Source of the DNA: Hymenobacter perfusus
GTDB taxonomy: Bacteria; Bacteroidota; Bacteroidia; Cytophagales; Hymenobacteraceae
Assembly (NCBI RefSeq): GCF_003944765.1
Contig: NZ_RWIU01000012.1
Location: 1 to 64,000, forward strand
DNA length: 64,000 nt
Direction of reading: 5' to 3'
Shown here: positions 25,400 to 33,323 of the stretch, piece after piece
Numbering within the stretch: position 1 is the stretch's first letter
How the letters are laid out: the number at the start of each line of letters is the position of its first letter
Made by a program: the position numbers and the translations under genes
The notes under the pieces: model-generated
What the model saw: the letters and a program-made list of their open reading frames with translations, nothing else
What the model was told of the DNA's origin: nothing
The model's database searches: none

Positions 25400-25577
25400 T
25401 TCTAAACCACCGTGGCTGTTGCAGAACTCCTGGGCAGCCTCCTGCGTCGGGTTGTCGAACTCGCAACTACTCAAAAAGAGTGCTTTACTGGCCTTTTCAA
25501 CCATCCTTTCCCAGCTCAGGCATCTCATTAGGTCGTCGAGCCGGGTTCTGCAACAGCCACGACCGTTTTGCTGAACG
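25400..25577 (-). repeat. cassette repeat copy 1, interrupted by MITE
   Basis: The right part GACCGTTTTGCTGAACG (25561-25577) is the conserved outer block. The left part TTCTAAACCACC (25400-25411) is only a partial match. The 149-bp MITE sits between them. Confidence 0.6.
25412..25560. mobile_element. 149-bp MITE (copy 1) with IS1182-like termini
   Basis: It begins GTGGCTGTTGCAGAACTC and ends with the inverted GGGTTCTGCAACAGCCAC, giving a 16-bp perfect terminal repeat. Flanks are CACC and GACC, an imperfect 4-bp target duplication. The same termini bound the MITE at 42960-43109 and the full element at 59565-61181. It has no coding capacity. Confidence 0.85.
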
Positions 25578-25638
25578 TTACGACTGTTCGGATCACAACT
25601 GTTCCTCCGCTGTTCACCCCGGACGATTTACCTTTTTT

Positions 25639-26070
25639 TTATTCCAACACGATAATATGGCCTACATTATTAGCTCTGAAATGCTGGTAGTCGGGGTTGT
25701 CTCGTAGTACTCTGGAGACTATCGCGGTTGAAGGCGTGGGGGACTCCAACGGGGTGTAGTCGGAGGTCAGTATAATCGTCCCGTTTTCACACGTCGGGAT
25801 AACTTCGAAATAGGCGTCGAACCCGCTCAGGTCCGGTAGAATCAGGCAATCATGGCTGGGAATCTCCCGGGTGCGGTAGTTTCCGGGCACAAACGCCACG
25901 CCTCGACTAAACAACTGGCCCCGATGGAAAGCCTTCCAGTAGGTGACGGCGGTGACCGGTTGGGCACAGCCTTCCACGGGATAGGTTTTGAATTCGTAGG
26001 TACTTCGAAACACAAGCCACCCGACCACAAGGACGAGGGGTATCCAACTCAGAGCAAGGACCTTTTTCAT
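25639..26070 (-). CDS. cassette gene: membrane-anchored hypothetical protein
   Basis: 143 aa, no recognised family. One N-terminal membrane segment (VLALSWIPLVLVVGWLVF) is followed by a soluble extracytoplasmic part with several cysteines (EGCAQPV, SHDCLIL, PTCENGTI). The gene ends 62 bp from repeat copy 1 and starts about 95 bp from copy 2. No function is proposed. Confidence 0.7.
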   Translation of the reverse strand: MKKVLALSWIPLVLVVGWLVFRSTYEFKTYPVEGCAQPVTAVTYWKAFHRGQLFSRGVAFVPGNYRTREIPSHDCLILPDLSGFDAYFEVIPTCENGTIILTSDYTPLESPTPSTAIVSRVLRDNPDYQHFRANNVGHIIVLE

Positions 26071-26163
26071 CTAGCGGGAGCGGGTGGGGGAAAAGGGGTG
26101 AGCAGGGCAAGAGGGCCGCAAGGTAGCCGGGCGGGTACAAGCGAAGACTACGGGTTGTAAAAG

Positions 26164-26212
26164 GCTCCTTAAACTGAATTGCCACGTTTAGCTTGCCACC
26201 GTTTAACTAAAC
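26164..26212 (-). repeat. cassette repeat copy 2 (long class)
   Basis: GCTCCTTAAACTGAATTGCC, then ACGTTTAGCTTGCCACCGTT and TAACTAAAC. Variant middle block GCTTGCC in place of GGCCACC. Confidence 0.85.
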
Positions 26213-26244
26213 CCCAGATTATCGTTTTTAAGGCTGGTTAGTCT

Positions 26245-26661
26245 CTAACCTTTCCAATTTTGCTCGATGTACCGGCTTAAGTTCGGGACATCGCACTTTG
26301 CTACCAGGATATTTTCTTGATACACCTGCTCATCCATCATTAAGAGCATCTGCTCTTTATTGACACCGTGGGTGAACAAATACGGCGCAAATACTTGCGG
26401 CAGCAAGAAATAATGGCGGCTGCGAGCTGGATCGCAAAGACAAGCCCACTGGGTGAGTCCTTGGTAAGTGTGAATACAAGCCGCCAGTTGATTGTAAATG
26501 GGTGAATCCAATGGTGGTTCTCCGGCAAAATGGAATCGGAGGTAAGGAACATGCGTGTCGATTTCGCCGTCTGAAGCCCACATGCTGACCTTTGGCGAGC
26601 CTAGCTTTCGTTTTGAGTCCAACGCCCAGAAAACTTGGCATTGTGCGGGTATTTTTTCCAT
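26245..26661 (-). CDS. cassette gene: hypothetical protein
   Basis: 138 aa, soluble, no signal peptide and no recognised family. Aromatic-rich stretches (VFWALDSKRK, LTQWACLCDPARSRHYFLL) and an acidic middle part recall small cytoplasmic immunity-like proteins, but no specific match can be claimed. It is bounded by repeat copies 2 and 3, 32 bp and 63 bp away. Confidence 0.7.
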   Translation of the reverse strand: MEKIPAQCQVFWALDSKRKLGSPKVSMWASDGEIDTHVPYLRFHFAGEPPLDSPIYNQLAACIHTYQGLTQWACLCDPARSRHYFLLPQVFAPYLFTHGVNKEQMLLMMDEQVYQENILVAKCDVPNLSRYIEQNWKG

Positions 26662-26724
26662 TTTGGATTAGTTGGTAGCCGAAGGCTCCCGGTCTGTGCG
26701 CAGATTTTGCAAACAAAGTAAGAT

Positions 26725-26772
26725 GCTCATTTCACCAAACGCCGCGTTTAGGCCACCACCATTATCCTGCAC
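26725..26772 (-). repeat. cassette repeat copy 3 (long class)
   Basis: GCTCATTTCACCAAACGCCG, CGTTTAGGCCACCACC, then ATTATCCTGCAC. The centre forms AAACG-CCG-CGTTT, a small hairpin. Confidence 0.8.
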
Positions 26773-26780
26773 TTGTCAAC

Positions 26781-27068
26781 TTACAGCAGGCCTAATAAGG
26801 CGGCTATAGCCTGGGCCTTGTCGGTTTCCTGGTCGGGCCCCAGGAACAAGTTGAGCCGCTCCTCGACGCTTACCCGGTCAATTACGTGCACGTCGAGCCA
26901 GTCATGACTCCAGAAATCGAGGGTGCCCAACAGGGCGTCGGACTCAAACTCCACGCGCTCTAAGGTGCCAAAATCGCCTTCCCCACAGGAGCGGTAAACC
27001 ACCGCAAACCCGGCGAAGCGAGGAGCCAGTTCTTCTTTGAACCACGTCAGGGTGTAGCAGCTGGTCAT
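26781..27068 (-). CDS. cassette gene: hypothetical protein
   Basis: 95 aa, acidic, soluble, no recognised family. The sequence alternates predicted strands and helices (FAGFAVVYRSCGEGDFGTLE, DWLDVHVIDRVSVEERLNLF) and ends in a leucine-rich helix. The stop lies 9 bp from repeat copy 3 and the start 43 bp from copy 4. Confidence 0.7.
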   Translation of the reverse strand: MTSCYTLTWFKEELAPRFAGFAVVYRSCGEGDFGTLERVEFESDALLGTLDFWSHDWLDVHVIDRVSVEERLNLFLGPDQETDKAQAIAALLGLL

Positions 27069-27110
27069 CGAGCAGTCATCAGTTGGAGAACATCCGGTTG
27101 CTCAAACATA

Positions 27111-27160
27111 TCCTCCTTAAACTGAATTGCCGCGTTTAGGCCACCACCGTTTCAATGAAC
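27111..27160 (-). repeat. cassette repeat copy 4 (long class, near consensus)
   Basis: CTCCTTAAACTGAATTGCCG, CGTTTAGGCCACCACCGTTT, CAATGAAC. A near-consensus copy. Confidence 0.9.
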
Positions 27161-27187
27161 TACACCGATTTTCTTTTCAGCGGCTCT

Positions 27188-27526
27188 TTAGGAGTGCCTG
27201 GTGCCCGCCGTTCGTTTCCAAAGCAGATACAGCGCTAGGACAACGAGCCAGGTTAGCAGGCAGTCATAGCCCAAATGCACGACATGCCAGCCGAACTGGG
27301 GTAGGTCCTCCCCCCGGACCCAAAACTGGTAATAATACGTCCAGGGAAAGCCGATGGCCAATTTGTACGCCTCGCTGGGTTTGTAACGATGCACGGGGGT
27401 GATGTGGCGCAGCACCGTTAGGAAGGAAATGGCGAAGAAAACCACCACGGCCAGCAGCGTTCCCCCCAGCAGGGTACTAAAGAGCGTGCTGAATTTTCGC
27501 CTCGGGCGCAAGTCGACAGATGCCAT
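27188..27526 (-). CDS. cassette gene: small membrane protein
   Basis: 112 aa, no recognised family. The ATG at 27526 (MASVDLRPRRKFST) is chosen because the in-frame upstream start at 27628 reads through repeat copy 5. Two membrane helices are visible (LLAVVVFFAISFLTVL, and CLLTWLVVLALYLLW) around a periplasmic loop rich in aromatic residues (FPWTYYYQFWV). Confidence 0.7.
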   Translation of the reverse strand: MASVDLRPRRKFSTLFSTLLGGTLLAVVVFFAISFLTVLRHITPVHRYKPSEAYKLAIGFPWTYYYQFWVRGEDLPQFGWHVVHLGYDCLLTWLVVLALYLLWKRTAGTRHS

Positions 27527-27575
27527 GGCAGTTCTGCGGAAAATAGGGTCGTGGTAAATATAGGAGTTGTGATTT

Positions 27576-27625
27576 CCCTCCTTAAACTGAATTACCGCGT
27601 TTACCTTGCCACCGTTTTCGCTTAC
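27576..27625 (-). repeat. cassette repeat copy 5 (long class)
   Basis: CCTCCTTAAACTGAATTACC, GCGTTTACCTTGCCACCGTT, TTCGCTTAC. The stop codon of the next gene (27622-27624) lies inside it. Confidence 0.88.
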
Positions 27626-28248
27626 CACTGGTGCGGCAGGTGATAGGTGGCCTCTAGGTACTGGTATAATGTCGGGAAGTCATCAAAGCGCCCCCCTACG
27701 TCGGAGACAACGGAATGGTCTCGGAACACGTCGAAGGCAGCGCCCACAATTTCTAAAGCCGGGGAATTGTTTGTAGCCAAGTGCGGAGGCTTTGGCGCAA
27801 AACCGACCGGTAACGGACGGCAAAAGAATAGAATGGGCTTACTACTCGGCAAGGTCAGGCCTTGGTTATCCGAATGCCCATGGCCATTTTCTGACGGCAG
27901 TTCAATCCAGAGTTCGCCAGTTTTGGGGTCTTTCGAGAGGCCGGCAACCTTTGGGCCCTTGTAAACTACCTGCACCGTGCCGGGAGTCAGCGCGCCTTTG
28001 ACCAAGCGGGTCAAACGAATAACGGCCGTGCGGAACGCCCGGCTACTGTCGGCATTAAAGTATCCCACGGCACGAACCAGTTCGCCCTCAAAAACAAGGG
28101 TGGTCTGCGCCATGACCGCCTGCTCCCGGTCATGCTGTTCCCAGCGTTGCGGCTCCTGTGCAGCCGGCACGGACTGAGCGTGCGCTCTGATGGAGAGCAG
28201 CGTAACCAGGACGAGTAGGCCGGCGAAATGGTGCAAGGGCAAAGCCAT
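27622..28248 (-). CDS. cassette gene: secreted hypothetical protein
   Basis: 208 aa with a Sec signal (FAGLLVLVTLLSIRAHAQS). The mature part contains LVFEGELVRAVGYFNADSSR and RLVKGALTPGTVQVVYKGP, a strand-rich arrangement common in Bacteroidota exported proteins of unknown role. A His-rich loop (ENGHGHSDN) might bind metal. The gene stop is embedded in repeat copy 5. Confidence 0.72.
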   Translation of the reverse strand: MALPLHHFAGLLVLVTLLSIRAHAQSVPAAQEPQRWEQHDREQAVMAQTTLVFEGELVRAVGYFNADSSRAFRTAVIRLTRLVKGALTPGTVQVVYKGPKVAGLSKDPKTGELWIELPSENGHGHSDNQGLTLPSSKPILFFCRPLPVGFAPKPPHLATNNSPALEIVGAAFDVFRDHSVVSDVGGRFDDFPTLYQYLEATYHLPHQW

Positions 28249-28316
28249 TCGAGAAGCAGAAGGTGATAAAGGAAGCCATGGCGCGAACTAGCGCGAAAAA
28301 GGTCGTAAAATCAATG

Positions 28317-28366
28317 GCTCCTTTCACCAAACGAAGCGCGTTTACGGCCCCACCGTTTTCTTGAAC
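28317..28366 (-). repeat. cassette repeat copy 6 (long class)
   Basis: GCTCCTTTCACCAAACGAAG, CGCGTTTACGGCCCCACCGT, TTTCTTGAAC. Centre AAACG-AAGCG-CGTTT can form a hairpin. Confidence 0.85.
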
Positions 28367-28383
28367 GATTACTTACTCTGTTT

Positions 28384-28941
28384 ATGTCCCGTGCCCGTTT
28401 CCCGAACTACCTGTTATTCTGTGCCCTGCTGATACTGGTTGAGGTGCTGCCAGCAAGTGCCCAAACCCTGCCATTGCCCACCCTTCAGATTATTCCAACA
28501 GAGTATTCCAGCAGGATTTCTCCGGATGCAGCCATCGTTTTCGACTACACTACCCATTTCCATGTGCTGCTCACGAACACGTCAACAGCTCCCATTAACT
28601 TGTTCGAAGAGTGGAACAGCTTTGGGTATTACGGCCTTTCCTTCGAGATAAAGTACCCGGATGGCCGAACTGTCCACTTGGTGAAAAAGCCCCGCGGCTG
28701 GGACAAAAATTTTCCTTCTACTGTCACCATCGAGCCTGGCGGGTTTTATGTCTTTAATGTCACCTTTGAGCCGGGTATCTGGGAGAATTCCATCTTAAAT
28801 GAGAAAGCGGGAGAACACGGCACCCGCTGTCGAATGCAAGCGATTTATTCAATTGAATCCGACAAATACGCTCGCGAAGAACGGGTGTGGACTGGGACAA
28901 TTAAGTCCGTAGAAAGAGCCTATACCTTCTGGGGTTTTTAA
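28384..28941 (+). CDS. cassette gene: secreted hypothetical protein
   Basis: 185 aa with a signal peptide (YLLFCALLILVEVLPASAQ). The mature part looks like an immunoglobulin-like beta sandwich (THFHVLLTNTSTAPINLFEE, TVTIEPGGFYVFNVTFEPG), as in proteins that describe ligand or envelope binding; no family name is assigned. It is transcribed opposite to the repeat polarity on both sides. Confidence 0.72.
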   Translation: MSRARFPNYLLFCALLILVEVLPASAQTLPLPTLQIIPTEYSSRISPDAAIVFDYTTHFHVLLTNTSTAPINLFEEWNSFGYYGLSFEIKYPDGRTVHLVKKPRGWDKNFPSTVTIEPGGFYVFNVTFEPGIWENSILNEKAGEHGTRCRMQAIYSIESDKYAREERVWTGTIKSVERAYTFWGF

Positions 28942-28964
28942 GGAGAAACTAATCAGTGAAAAAC

Positions 28965-28998
28965 GCTCCTTTTAATGATTCCAACCGTTAAGGTGAAC
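28965..28998 (-). repeat. cassette repeat copy 7 (short class)
   Basis: GCTCCTTTTAATGATTCC then AACCGTTAAGGTGAAC. It lacks the middle GCGTTTAGGCC block. Confidence 0.75.
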
Positions 28999-29020
28999 AC
29001 TATAGGGGGCACGCTACCTT

Positions 29021-29683
29021 CTAAAAACGGGGCGTGTTCAATAACACGGTCTTCAGTCGCAGGCTGGTTTCCAACCAGTCGAGGGTTTGGCGAACCAGCG
29101 TTAGCGGATGCTCAGGAAACAGGGCGTCGTATGCCGCCTGCTCGGATTGATTCATCAGTGCCCCGGCGGTGAAATTCGGTTGGTAAGGGTCAGCCGCCCA
29201 GCTGGCAAAGCCCTCATTGGTTAGATGCAGCGTGCCTGTCTGGAAAAGCTTTTCGGCTACCACCGATTCGCGCTGGCCGGTCATGCCATCTTCCTGCGCC
29301 TGTACTTTCACCACGTAGCTATACTCGCGGAACGGCAGCGTCAGCGCCCCGATATAGCCCATGCCCGAGGGCGACTGCGGCAGCTTAAACAGCGTGCGGA
29401 TTAGTGGCAGCGCCTCCACCTGCCCGCGCGATACCTCAATGAGGCCACCAGCATTCTGAATGAGGCTATTGCGGTATTGTTGGCGCAAGTTCGTCAGGTC
29501 TAAGCCCCGAGGAAGATCGGGGGGCAGTGCAAAGAAGTGAACGGATAGCACCGCCGGGGCCGAAGGATGTTCCCAGGCCCGGTGGTTGGTGCTATGGTCG
29601 CGCAGAAGCCAACCCGTCGAATCGAAGATCAGGGAGTCAAGGGCGGGCTTCTTAGAGCCGAACAGGTTATGCAGAAATCGCAT
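29021..29683 (-). CDS. cassette gene: hypothetical cytoplasmic protein
   Basis: 220 aa, soluble, no signal peptide. FIFDSTGWLLRD-like start (LIFDSTGWLLRDHSTNHRAW) and HFFALPPDLPRGL, then IEVSRGQVEALPLIRTLFK recall small proteins encoded near polymorphic toxins, but no family can be named with confidence. It is one of the longer cassette genes, between copies 7 and 8. Confidence 0.7.
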   Translation of the reverse strand: MRFLHNLFGSKKPALDSLIFDSTGWLLRDHSTNHRAWEHPSAPAVLSVHFFALPPDLPRGLDLTNLRQQYRNSLIQNAGGLIEVSRGQVEALPLIRTLFKLPQSPSGMGYIGALTLPFREYSYVVKVQAQEDGMTGQRESVVAEKLFQTGTLHLTNEGFASWAADPYQPNFTAGALMNQSEQAAYDALFPEHPLTLVRQTLDWLETSLRLKTVLLNTPRF

Positions 29684-29725
29684 CAGGTAGGGGCGGGTAG
29701 TTGGCCTGAAAGATAGTCGGCAAAC

Positions 29726-29772
29726 GCTCCTTACTTACTTTGAACGGCCTCTGCCACGACCGTTTCCTGGAC
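29726..29772 (-). repeat. cassette repeat copy 8
   Basis: GCTCCTTACTTACTTTGAAC, GGCCTCTGCCACGACC, GTTTCCTGGAC. Diverged middle part; retains the GACCGTTT target of the MITE. Confidence 0.8.
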
Positions 29773-29808
29773 AGCTTGGCCATGGAGCCGAGTGTGATGG
29801 TTGGATGG

Positions 29809-30252
29809 TTATTCTGGAGCCGTTGGCGGGGGAAGGGGATAGTGGGTACGCCACCACTCGCGCAGGAAGGGCGAGAGGCGAAATGCTTCCTCGTCGAGGT
29901 TGGCCTCTTCCGCTTGCCACACGCACCAGTACTCGACCGTCGTGGCGAGCGCTTCGGCGTCGTGGTCCAACAGCGCCTTGATGTGGGGCCACACGGCCTG
30001 TAATTCGGCGTCGGTCAACGCGCCGTTGGAAGCCGCTTCTAGGATCAGTTCCAGCACGACGATGCGCCGCGCCGGGGCGGCGTGACCATCGATTTGACTG
30101 TACAAGCAGAAGTATTGCGCCAAACCTGCCGTCTCCGCCACCTCCCACGGCCAGTCCTGCATGCCGTCGTGGTATCTAAGCCCTAACTGCTGGGCAGCCC
30201 ACTGCGCGGCCTCGGCGGTCCAATACTGCGGCGGCGGAATGGGGTTTTGCAT
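29809..30252 (-). CDS. cassette gene: hypothetical protein
   Basis: 147 aa, acidic, mostly helical, soluble. WTAEAAQWAAQQLGLRYHDG and LTDAELQAVWPHIKALLDHD are amphipathic helices. No recognised family. It follows repeat polarity (gene then repeat on the minus strand). Confidence 0.7.
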   Translation of the reverse strand: MQNPIPPPQYWTAEAAQWAAQQLGLRYHDGMQDWPWEVAETAGLAQYFCLYSQIDGHAAPARRIVVLELILEAASNGALTDAELQAVWPHIKALLDHDAEALATTVEYWCVWQAEEANLDEEAFRLSPFLREWWRTHYPLPPPTAPE

Positions 30253-30292
30253 AACGAAACGAAGGAGACAACCAAAGGTCTTGCATAATAAC

Positions 30293-30341
30293 GCTCCTTA
30301 AACTGAATTGCCGCGTTTAGGCCACGACCGTTTGGCTGAAC
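30293..30341 (-). repeat. cassette repeat copy 9 (long class, near consensus)
   Basis: GCTCCTTAAACTGAATTGCC, GCGTTTAGGCCACGACC, GTTTGGCTGAAC. Confidence 0.9.
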
Positions 30342-30356
30342 CGATTAGCATAGACC

Positions 30357-30590
30357 TTACTCCTCGGGGCGATAGGTGGTGTACTCGCTACCAAAGCCTT
30401 GCCAGTACACCAGTAAGCGGCCACAGTGGGGGCATAACAACATCGACTTCATGTCGGTATAGAGCGTTTCGGCGTCGACTGTCCCGGTGTAGCGGTCGTA
30501 TTCGACATCTGAAATGAGTAGCCATTCCCCGGGATTGGGAATCGCGCCCAGGTCAATAAATTGACCACATTTACAAAGCTCCTTTGGCAT
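30357..30590 (-). CDS. cassette gene: small zinc-ribbon-like protein
   Basis: 77 aa. A CKC pair near residues 6-8 and a CPHC pair near residues 53-56 suggest one zinc-binding site, with a variable acidic segment between (DVEYDRYTGTVDAETLYTD). No enzymatic motif. The function is unknown. Confidence 0.7.
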   Translation of the reverse strand: MPKELCKCGQFIDLGAIPNPGEWLLISDVEYDRYTGTVDAETLYTDMKSMLLCPHCGRLLVYWQGFGSEYTTYRPEE

Positions 30591-30626
30591 AGGACAAAGC
30601 TAGATGCGTAAGACTTCTTAATAAAT

Positions 30627-30681
30627 TTCACCCTCTATTGAATGAACGGCGCGCGTTCACCTTGCCACCGTTTTCCTAAAC
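30627..30681 (-). repeat. cassette repeat copy 10 (long class)
   Basis: TTCACCCTCTATTGAATGAA, CGGCGCGCGTTCACCTTGCC, ACCGTTTTCCTAAAC. TGAACG-GCGCG-CGTTCA forms a perfect 6-bp hairpin in its centre. Confidence 0.8.
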
Positions 30682-30694
30682 AGCAAGTAGTAGC

Positions 30695-31063
30695 ATGACG
30701 CCTGACAACGACTTGATACCTGAAGCCGCCGACCACGATAATGGGGCCGTACACCCTTTCCTGCGGGTTGTTGGGTATGGGCTGTCTACCCTGATGGCGT
30801 TCTATCTCTGGCTTCTCTGTTCGCCCTACAAACTGCAGTATGGTGCCAGTGGTATTTATTACTATAATGATGATGGTATTTTCTTCGGGGCCTTCCTGAG
30901 TATTGCGCTGCTATTCATGCACGGATTCAGAGCCTTTCTAATGCTAGTTGTCTACCGAAAGAAGCCTTCTATCCTCACACTGGCTTTCATACTGTTGTAC
31001 TTCCTGACTACCTGCTATTGGGTGTACCACGCCAATAGCAATTCGGCCATGCACGAATACTAA
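30695..31063 (+). CDS. cassette gene: membrane protein
   Basis: 122 aa with three predicted membrane helices (VVGYGLSTLMAFYLWLLC, FFGAFLSIALLFMHGFRAFL, LTLAFILLYFLTTCYWVY). No recognised family. Transcribed opposite to repeat polarity; its stop is directly followed by repeat copy 11. Confidence 0.72.
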   Translation: MTPDNDLIPEAADHDNGAVHPFLRVVGYGLSTLMAFYLWLLCSPYKLQYGASGIYYYNDDGIFFGAFLSIALLFMHGFRAFLMLVVYRKKPSILTLAFILLYFLTTCYWVYHANSNSAMHEY

Positions 31064-31064
31064 T

Positions 31065-31113
31065 CCTCCTTCAACTGAATTGCCGCATTTAGGCCACTAC
31101 CCGTAAGTTAAAC
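31065..31113 (-). repeat. cassette repeat copy 11 (long class)
   Basis: CCTCCTTCAACTGAATTGCC, GCATTTAGGCCACTACCCGT, AAGTTAAAC. Confidence 0.85.
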
Positions 31114-31123
31114 GAATAAACAC

Positions 31124-31453
31124 GTGGTTTACGGTATTGTGTCTGTGACTAAACAAACCCACATTATCCTGCTCTTAACCACCCACCTGCTGTTGGCAGG
31201 CGGGCTGTTGGGAGCCTTTCTGTGGGCGCACCTTTACGGGACCGAAGCCCAGCAATTTTATGTGGCCCGGGTGTGGGTTGGACTGGCCTTGCTGCTCTTG
31301 GCCTGGGTCGGAGCGCTGCTGCTGCAGTGGCTATGGCAGCGGCGGTGGATTGGCGCCGGCGTGCTGGCTGTGCTGTTGGTCGCTGATGGGATGGCCCTGT
31401 GTGTGGGTATAATGCTGATGGGCTCCTTCTTCATGGCTTATGGCCCCAACTAG
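31124..31453 (+). CDS. cassette gene: small membrane protein
   Basis: 109 aa with three predicted membrane helices (IILLLTTHLLLAGGLLGAFL, WVGLALLLLAWVGALLLQWL, IGAGVLAVLLVADGMALCVG). GTG start at 31124; an internal start is possible. No recognised family. It sits tightly between repeat copies 11 and 12. Confidence 0.7.
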   Translation: MVYGIVSVTKQTHIILLLTTHLLLAGGLLGAFLWAHLYGTEAQQFYVARVWVGLALLLLAWVGALLLQWLWQRRWIGAGVLAVLLVADGMALCVGIMLMGSFFMAYGPN

Positions 31454-31459
31454 CGAAGC

Positions 31460-31508
31460 GCTCCTTAAACTGAATTACCGCGTTTAGCTTGCCACCGTTT
31501 TGGCAAAC
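31460..31508 (-). repeat. cassette repeat copy 12 (long class)
   Basis: GCTCCTTAAACTGAATTACC, GCGTTTAGCTTGCCACCGTT, TTGGCAAAC. Confidence 0.88.
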
Positions 31509-31552
31509 ATCTATATGTAGCTTCAACGGGCTATTTTGCGGCCAAAACAGGT

Positions 31553-31924
31553 ATGGTAAAGCGGATCGTTTGGGTAACCTTGGGATTATTAGTAGCGATG
31601 TTGCTTGTCGTCCACAAGCTGGCCTTCCTGGTCTTTTTCCTGATTTTCTATTTGCCGACGTTTGGTTTTCTATGGCTAGCAGCTTTCGGACTCAACCGAT
31701 ACGTTCCCGCCTACGTGCGGTCGTTGCTGCTCTTGGTCGGCGGCGTACTCTTTTTCTCGGCTTTCAATTCCTGGCTCGTGGGTGACCCGTTTGGAGGCGT
31801 ACTGCACGATCTTCTTATCGTCAATCGAAAACCCAACGGGCTTGGCGTATTGGACCCGCTAATTGTAGCCTGTATCCTAGATGCGTGGTTGAATTATCGC
31901 TACCTGCCTCACGCGGCAAAGTGA
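31553..31924 (+). CDS. cassette gene: membrane protein
   Basis: 123 aa with three or four hydrophobic segments (VWVTLGLLVAMLLVVHKLAF, FFLIFYLPTFGFLWLAAFGL, SLLLLVGGVLFFSAFN). No recognised family. It runs against repeat polarity. Confidence 0.7.
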   Translation: MVKRIVWVTLGLLVAMLLVVHKLAFLVFFLIFYLPTFGFLWLAAFGLNRYVPAYVRSLLLLVGGVLFFSAFNSWLVGDPFGGVLHDLLIVNRKPNGLGVLDPLIVACILDAWLNYRYLPHAAK

Positions 31925-31990
31925 GAGATAGGATGGGTATTCCTACGTTTAGCCGACGGACCTCAAAGGCCCCATTAGTCACTAGTTTAA

Positions 31991-32026
31991 CCCTTATTTT
32001 TAATAATTTCAACCGTTTACCTAAAC
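31991..32026 (-). repeat. cassette repeat copy 13 (short class, degenerate)
   Basis: CCCTTATTTTTAATAATTTC then AACCGTTTACCTAAAC. It resembles copy 7. Confidence 0.6.
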
Positions 32027-32053
32027 CAGTTTTTGAGGGATAACTTTAAGGGT

Positions 32054-32572
32054 ATGAAGTTTTTTTTGATGGCCCTTTGGTGGGGCGCTGCACTCGCACC
32101 CGCCCCGGCCCAAACGGCGCGGCCTGCCTCTGAGTGGCCGCGCCATTCAGGCAACGGGCGGGTAGAATTTGTGGGCACCTTGCTCTGGCCGGATTCAACC
32201 GCGACCACAAGCCAGCGGCAGGCGCTGGCCCGGCGTTGGTTCGCGGCCCGGCTCACGCAGATGCCCGTGGCCCAGTACCCAAAGGCCCCGAAAACGAATA
32301 CCCTCTACGCCGGGCTCCCGCAGGAGGCGTACCTCGATTCGGTGTGGTATTCCCCGGGACCGGACCCGGAAAAGTTCACCTACCGCTTGTTTTACGATGT
32401 GGTGCTCGTACCCACCCCGGCGGGTCTGGCCTACCGACTGCACCACTTTGAGTGGGTAGAAATAGGGCCAGACTCCGGCAGCAGCAGCCCCTTGGAAGCC
32501 CTCTTGCCAAAGTACGCCGGACAGTTGCGCGGCTACGAGCTCCGCCTGCGGCAGGCCTTGGCAGGGTGGTAA
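32054..32572 (+). CDS. cassette gene: secreted hypothetical protein
   Basis: 172 aa from the ATG at 32054, which gives a clear signal peptide (MALWWGAALAPAPAQT); the in-frame start at 32033 overlaps the repeat. The mature part has VEFVGTLLWPDSTATTSQRQ and FTYRLFYDVVLVPTPAGLAY, probably beta-rich. This resembles the DUF4468-like exported proteins of Bacteroidota in general layout, but identity is not certain. Confidence 0.7.
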   Translation: MKFFLMALWWGAALAPAPAQTARPASEWPRHSGNGRVEFVGTLLWPDSTATTSQRQALARRWFAARLTQMPVAQYPKAPKTNTLYAGLPQEAYLDSVWYSPGPDPEKFTYRLFYDVVLVPTPAGLAYRLHHFEWVEIGPDSGSSSPLEALLPKYAGQLRGYELRLRQALAGW

Positions 32573-32605
32573 GCCAGCAAAGACCATTCTGCTAGATATA
32601 AATAT

Positions 32606-32637
32606 GCTCGTTTCGCCGAATCACCGTTTCCGTGAAC
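32606..32637 (-). repeat. cassette repeat copy 14 (short class)
   Basis: GCTCGTTTCGCCGAATCACC then GTTTCCGTGAAC. Confidence 0.8.
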
Positions 32638-32702
32638 GAGAGAAGGGAAACTTCATTTGCCTTCCCAGATGCGCGTTTCTACCTTGTCCTTACTTTCAAC
32701 CA

Positions 32703-33185
32703 ATGAAGATTCACCTCACCGACTGGTTTCGCACGGGCCTGCCCTCGCCGTTGCAGTGGGGGGCGACCCGGCCCGATTTCCTCCGGCTCTGGCCCGGCAG
32801 CAACGCCGAACTCGATGGCCAAGCGGCGGCAGGCTATCCCTACCTGACATTGGATGGGGTGGAGTTTTACTTTCAAACCGACACCTTCAGCGATCTGTGT
32901 GAAATCTGTATCAAGGCGTGGAGTCTGGAGGAGGAAGAAGCATCGTCTTACTTCAATTATGGCTGGTTGCGCCGGAACTTAACGAATGCCCAAGTGCAAG
33001 CGGCCTTGCAGGCGCAGGGCGTGGCGTATCGAGTGGAGCTAGGCCCGACCTTCCAGACCCCGAACCTGCGGACGGAATCCGGGGTGATATTTGCTTTTGA
33101 CTCGGACTTTGAAGTAGCAGCGGATGCTGAGTTGATGAAGGTCTACTTAGGACTGCCTGTGCCCGGCATGTGGTCCGAGCAATGA
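32703..33185 (+). CDS. cassette gene: hypothetical protein, immunity-like
   Basis: 160 aa from the ATG at 32703; the longer frame from 32604 begins inside repeat copy 14. LQWGATRPDFLRLWPGSNAE and YLTLDGVEFYFQTDTFSDLC are typical of small alpha/beta proteins associated with polymorphic toxin immunity, judged by layout only. No signal peptide. Confidence 0.7.
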   Translation: MKIHLTDWFRTGLPSPLQWGATRPDFLRLWPGSNAELDGQAAAGYPYLTLDGVEFYFQTDTFSDLCEICIKAWSLEEEEASSYFNYGWLRRNLTNAQVQAALQAQGVAYRVELGPTFQTPNLRTESGVIFAFDSDFEVAADAELMKVYLGLPVPGMWSEQ

Positions 33186-33220
33186 CCGAACGCAGAAGCG
33201 CAACCCAAGCCCTACCAACA

Positions 33221-33271
33221 TCCTTCCTAAGCGGAACGAAGTGCGTTTATCTTCTTACCGTTTTCCTGAAC
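33221..33271 (-). repeat. cassette repeat copy 15 (long class)
   Basis: TCCTTCCTAAGCGGAACGAA, GTGCGTTTATCTTCTTACCG, TTTTCCTGAAC. Centre AACG-AAGTG-CGTT. Confidence 0.78.
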
Positions 33272-33323
33272 GGCCACTAGCCGCTGTGAGGTGGTTGAGG
33301 GGTCGTTTGCCTATTTTAGCAAA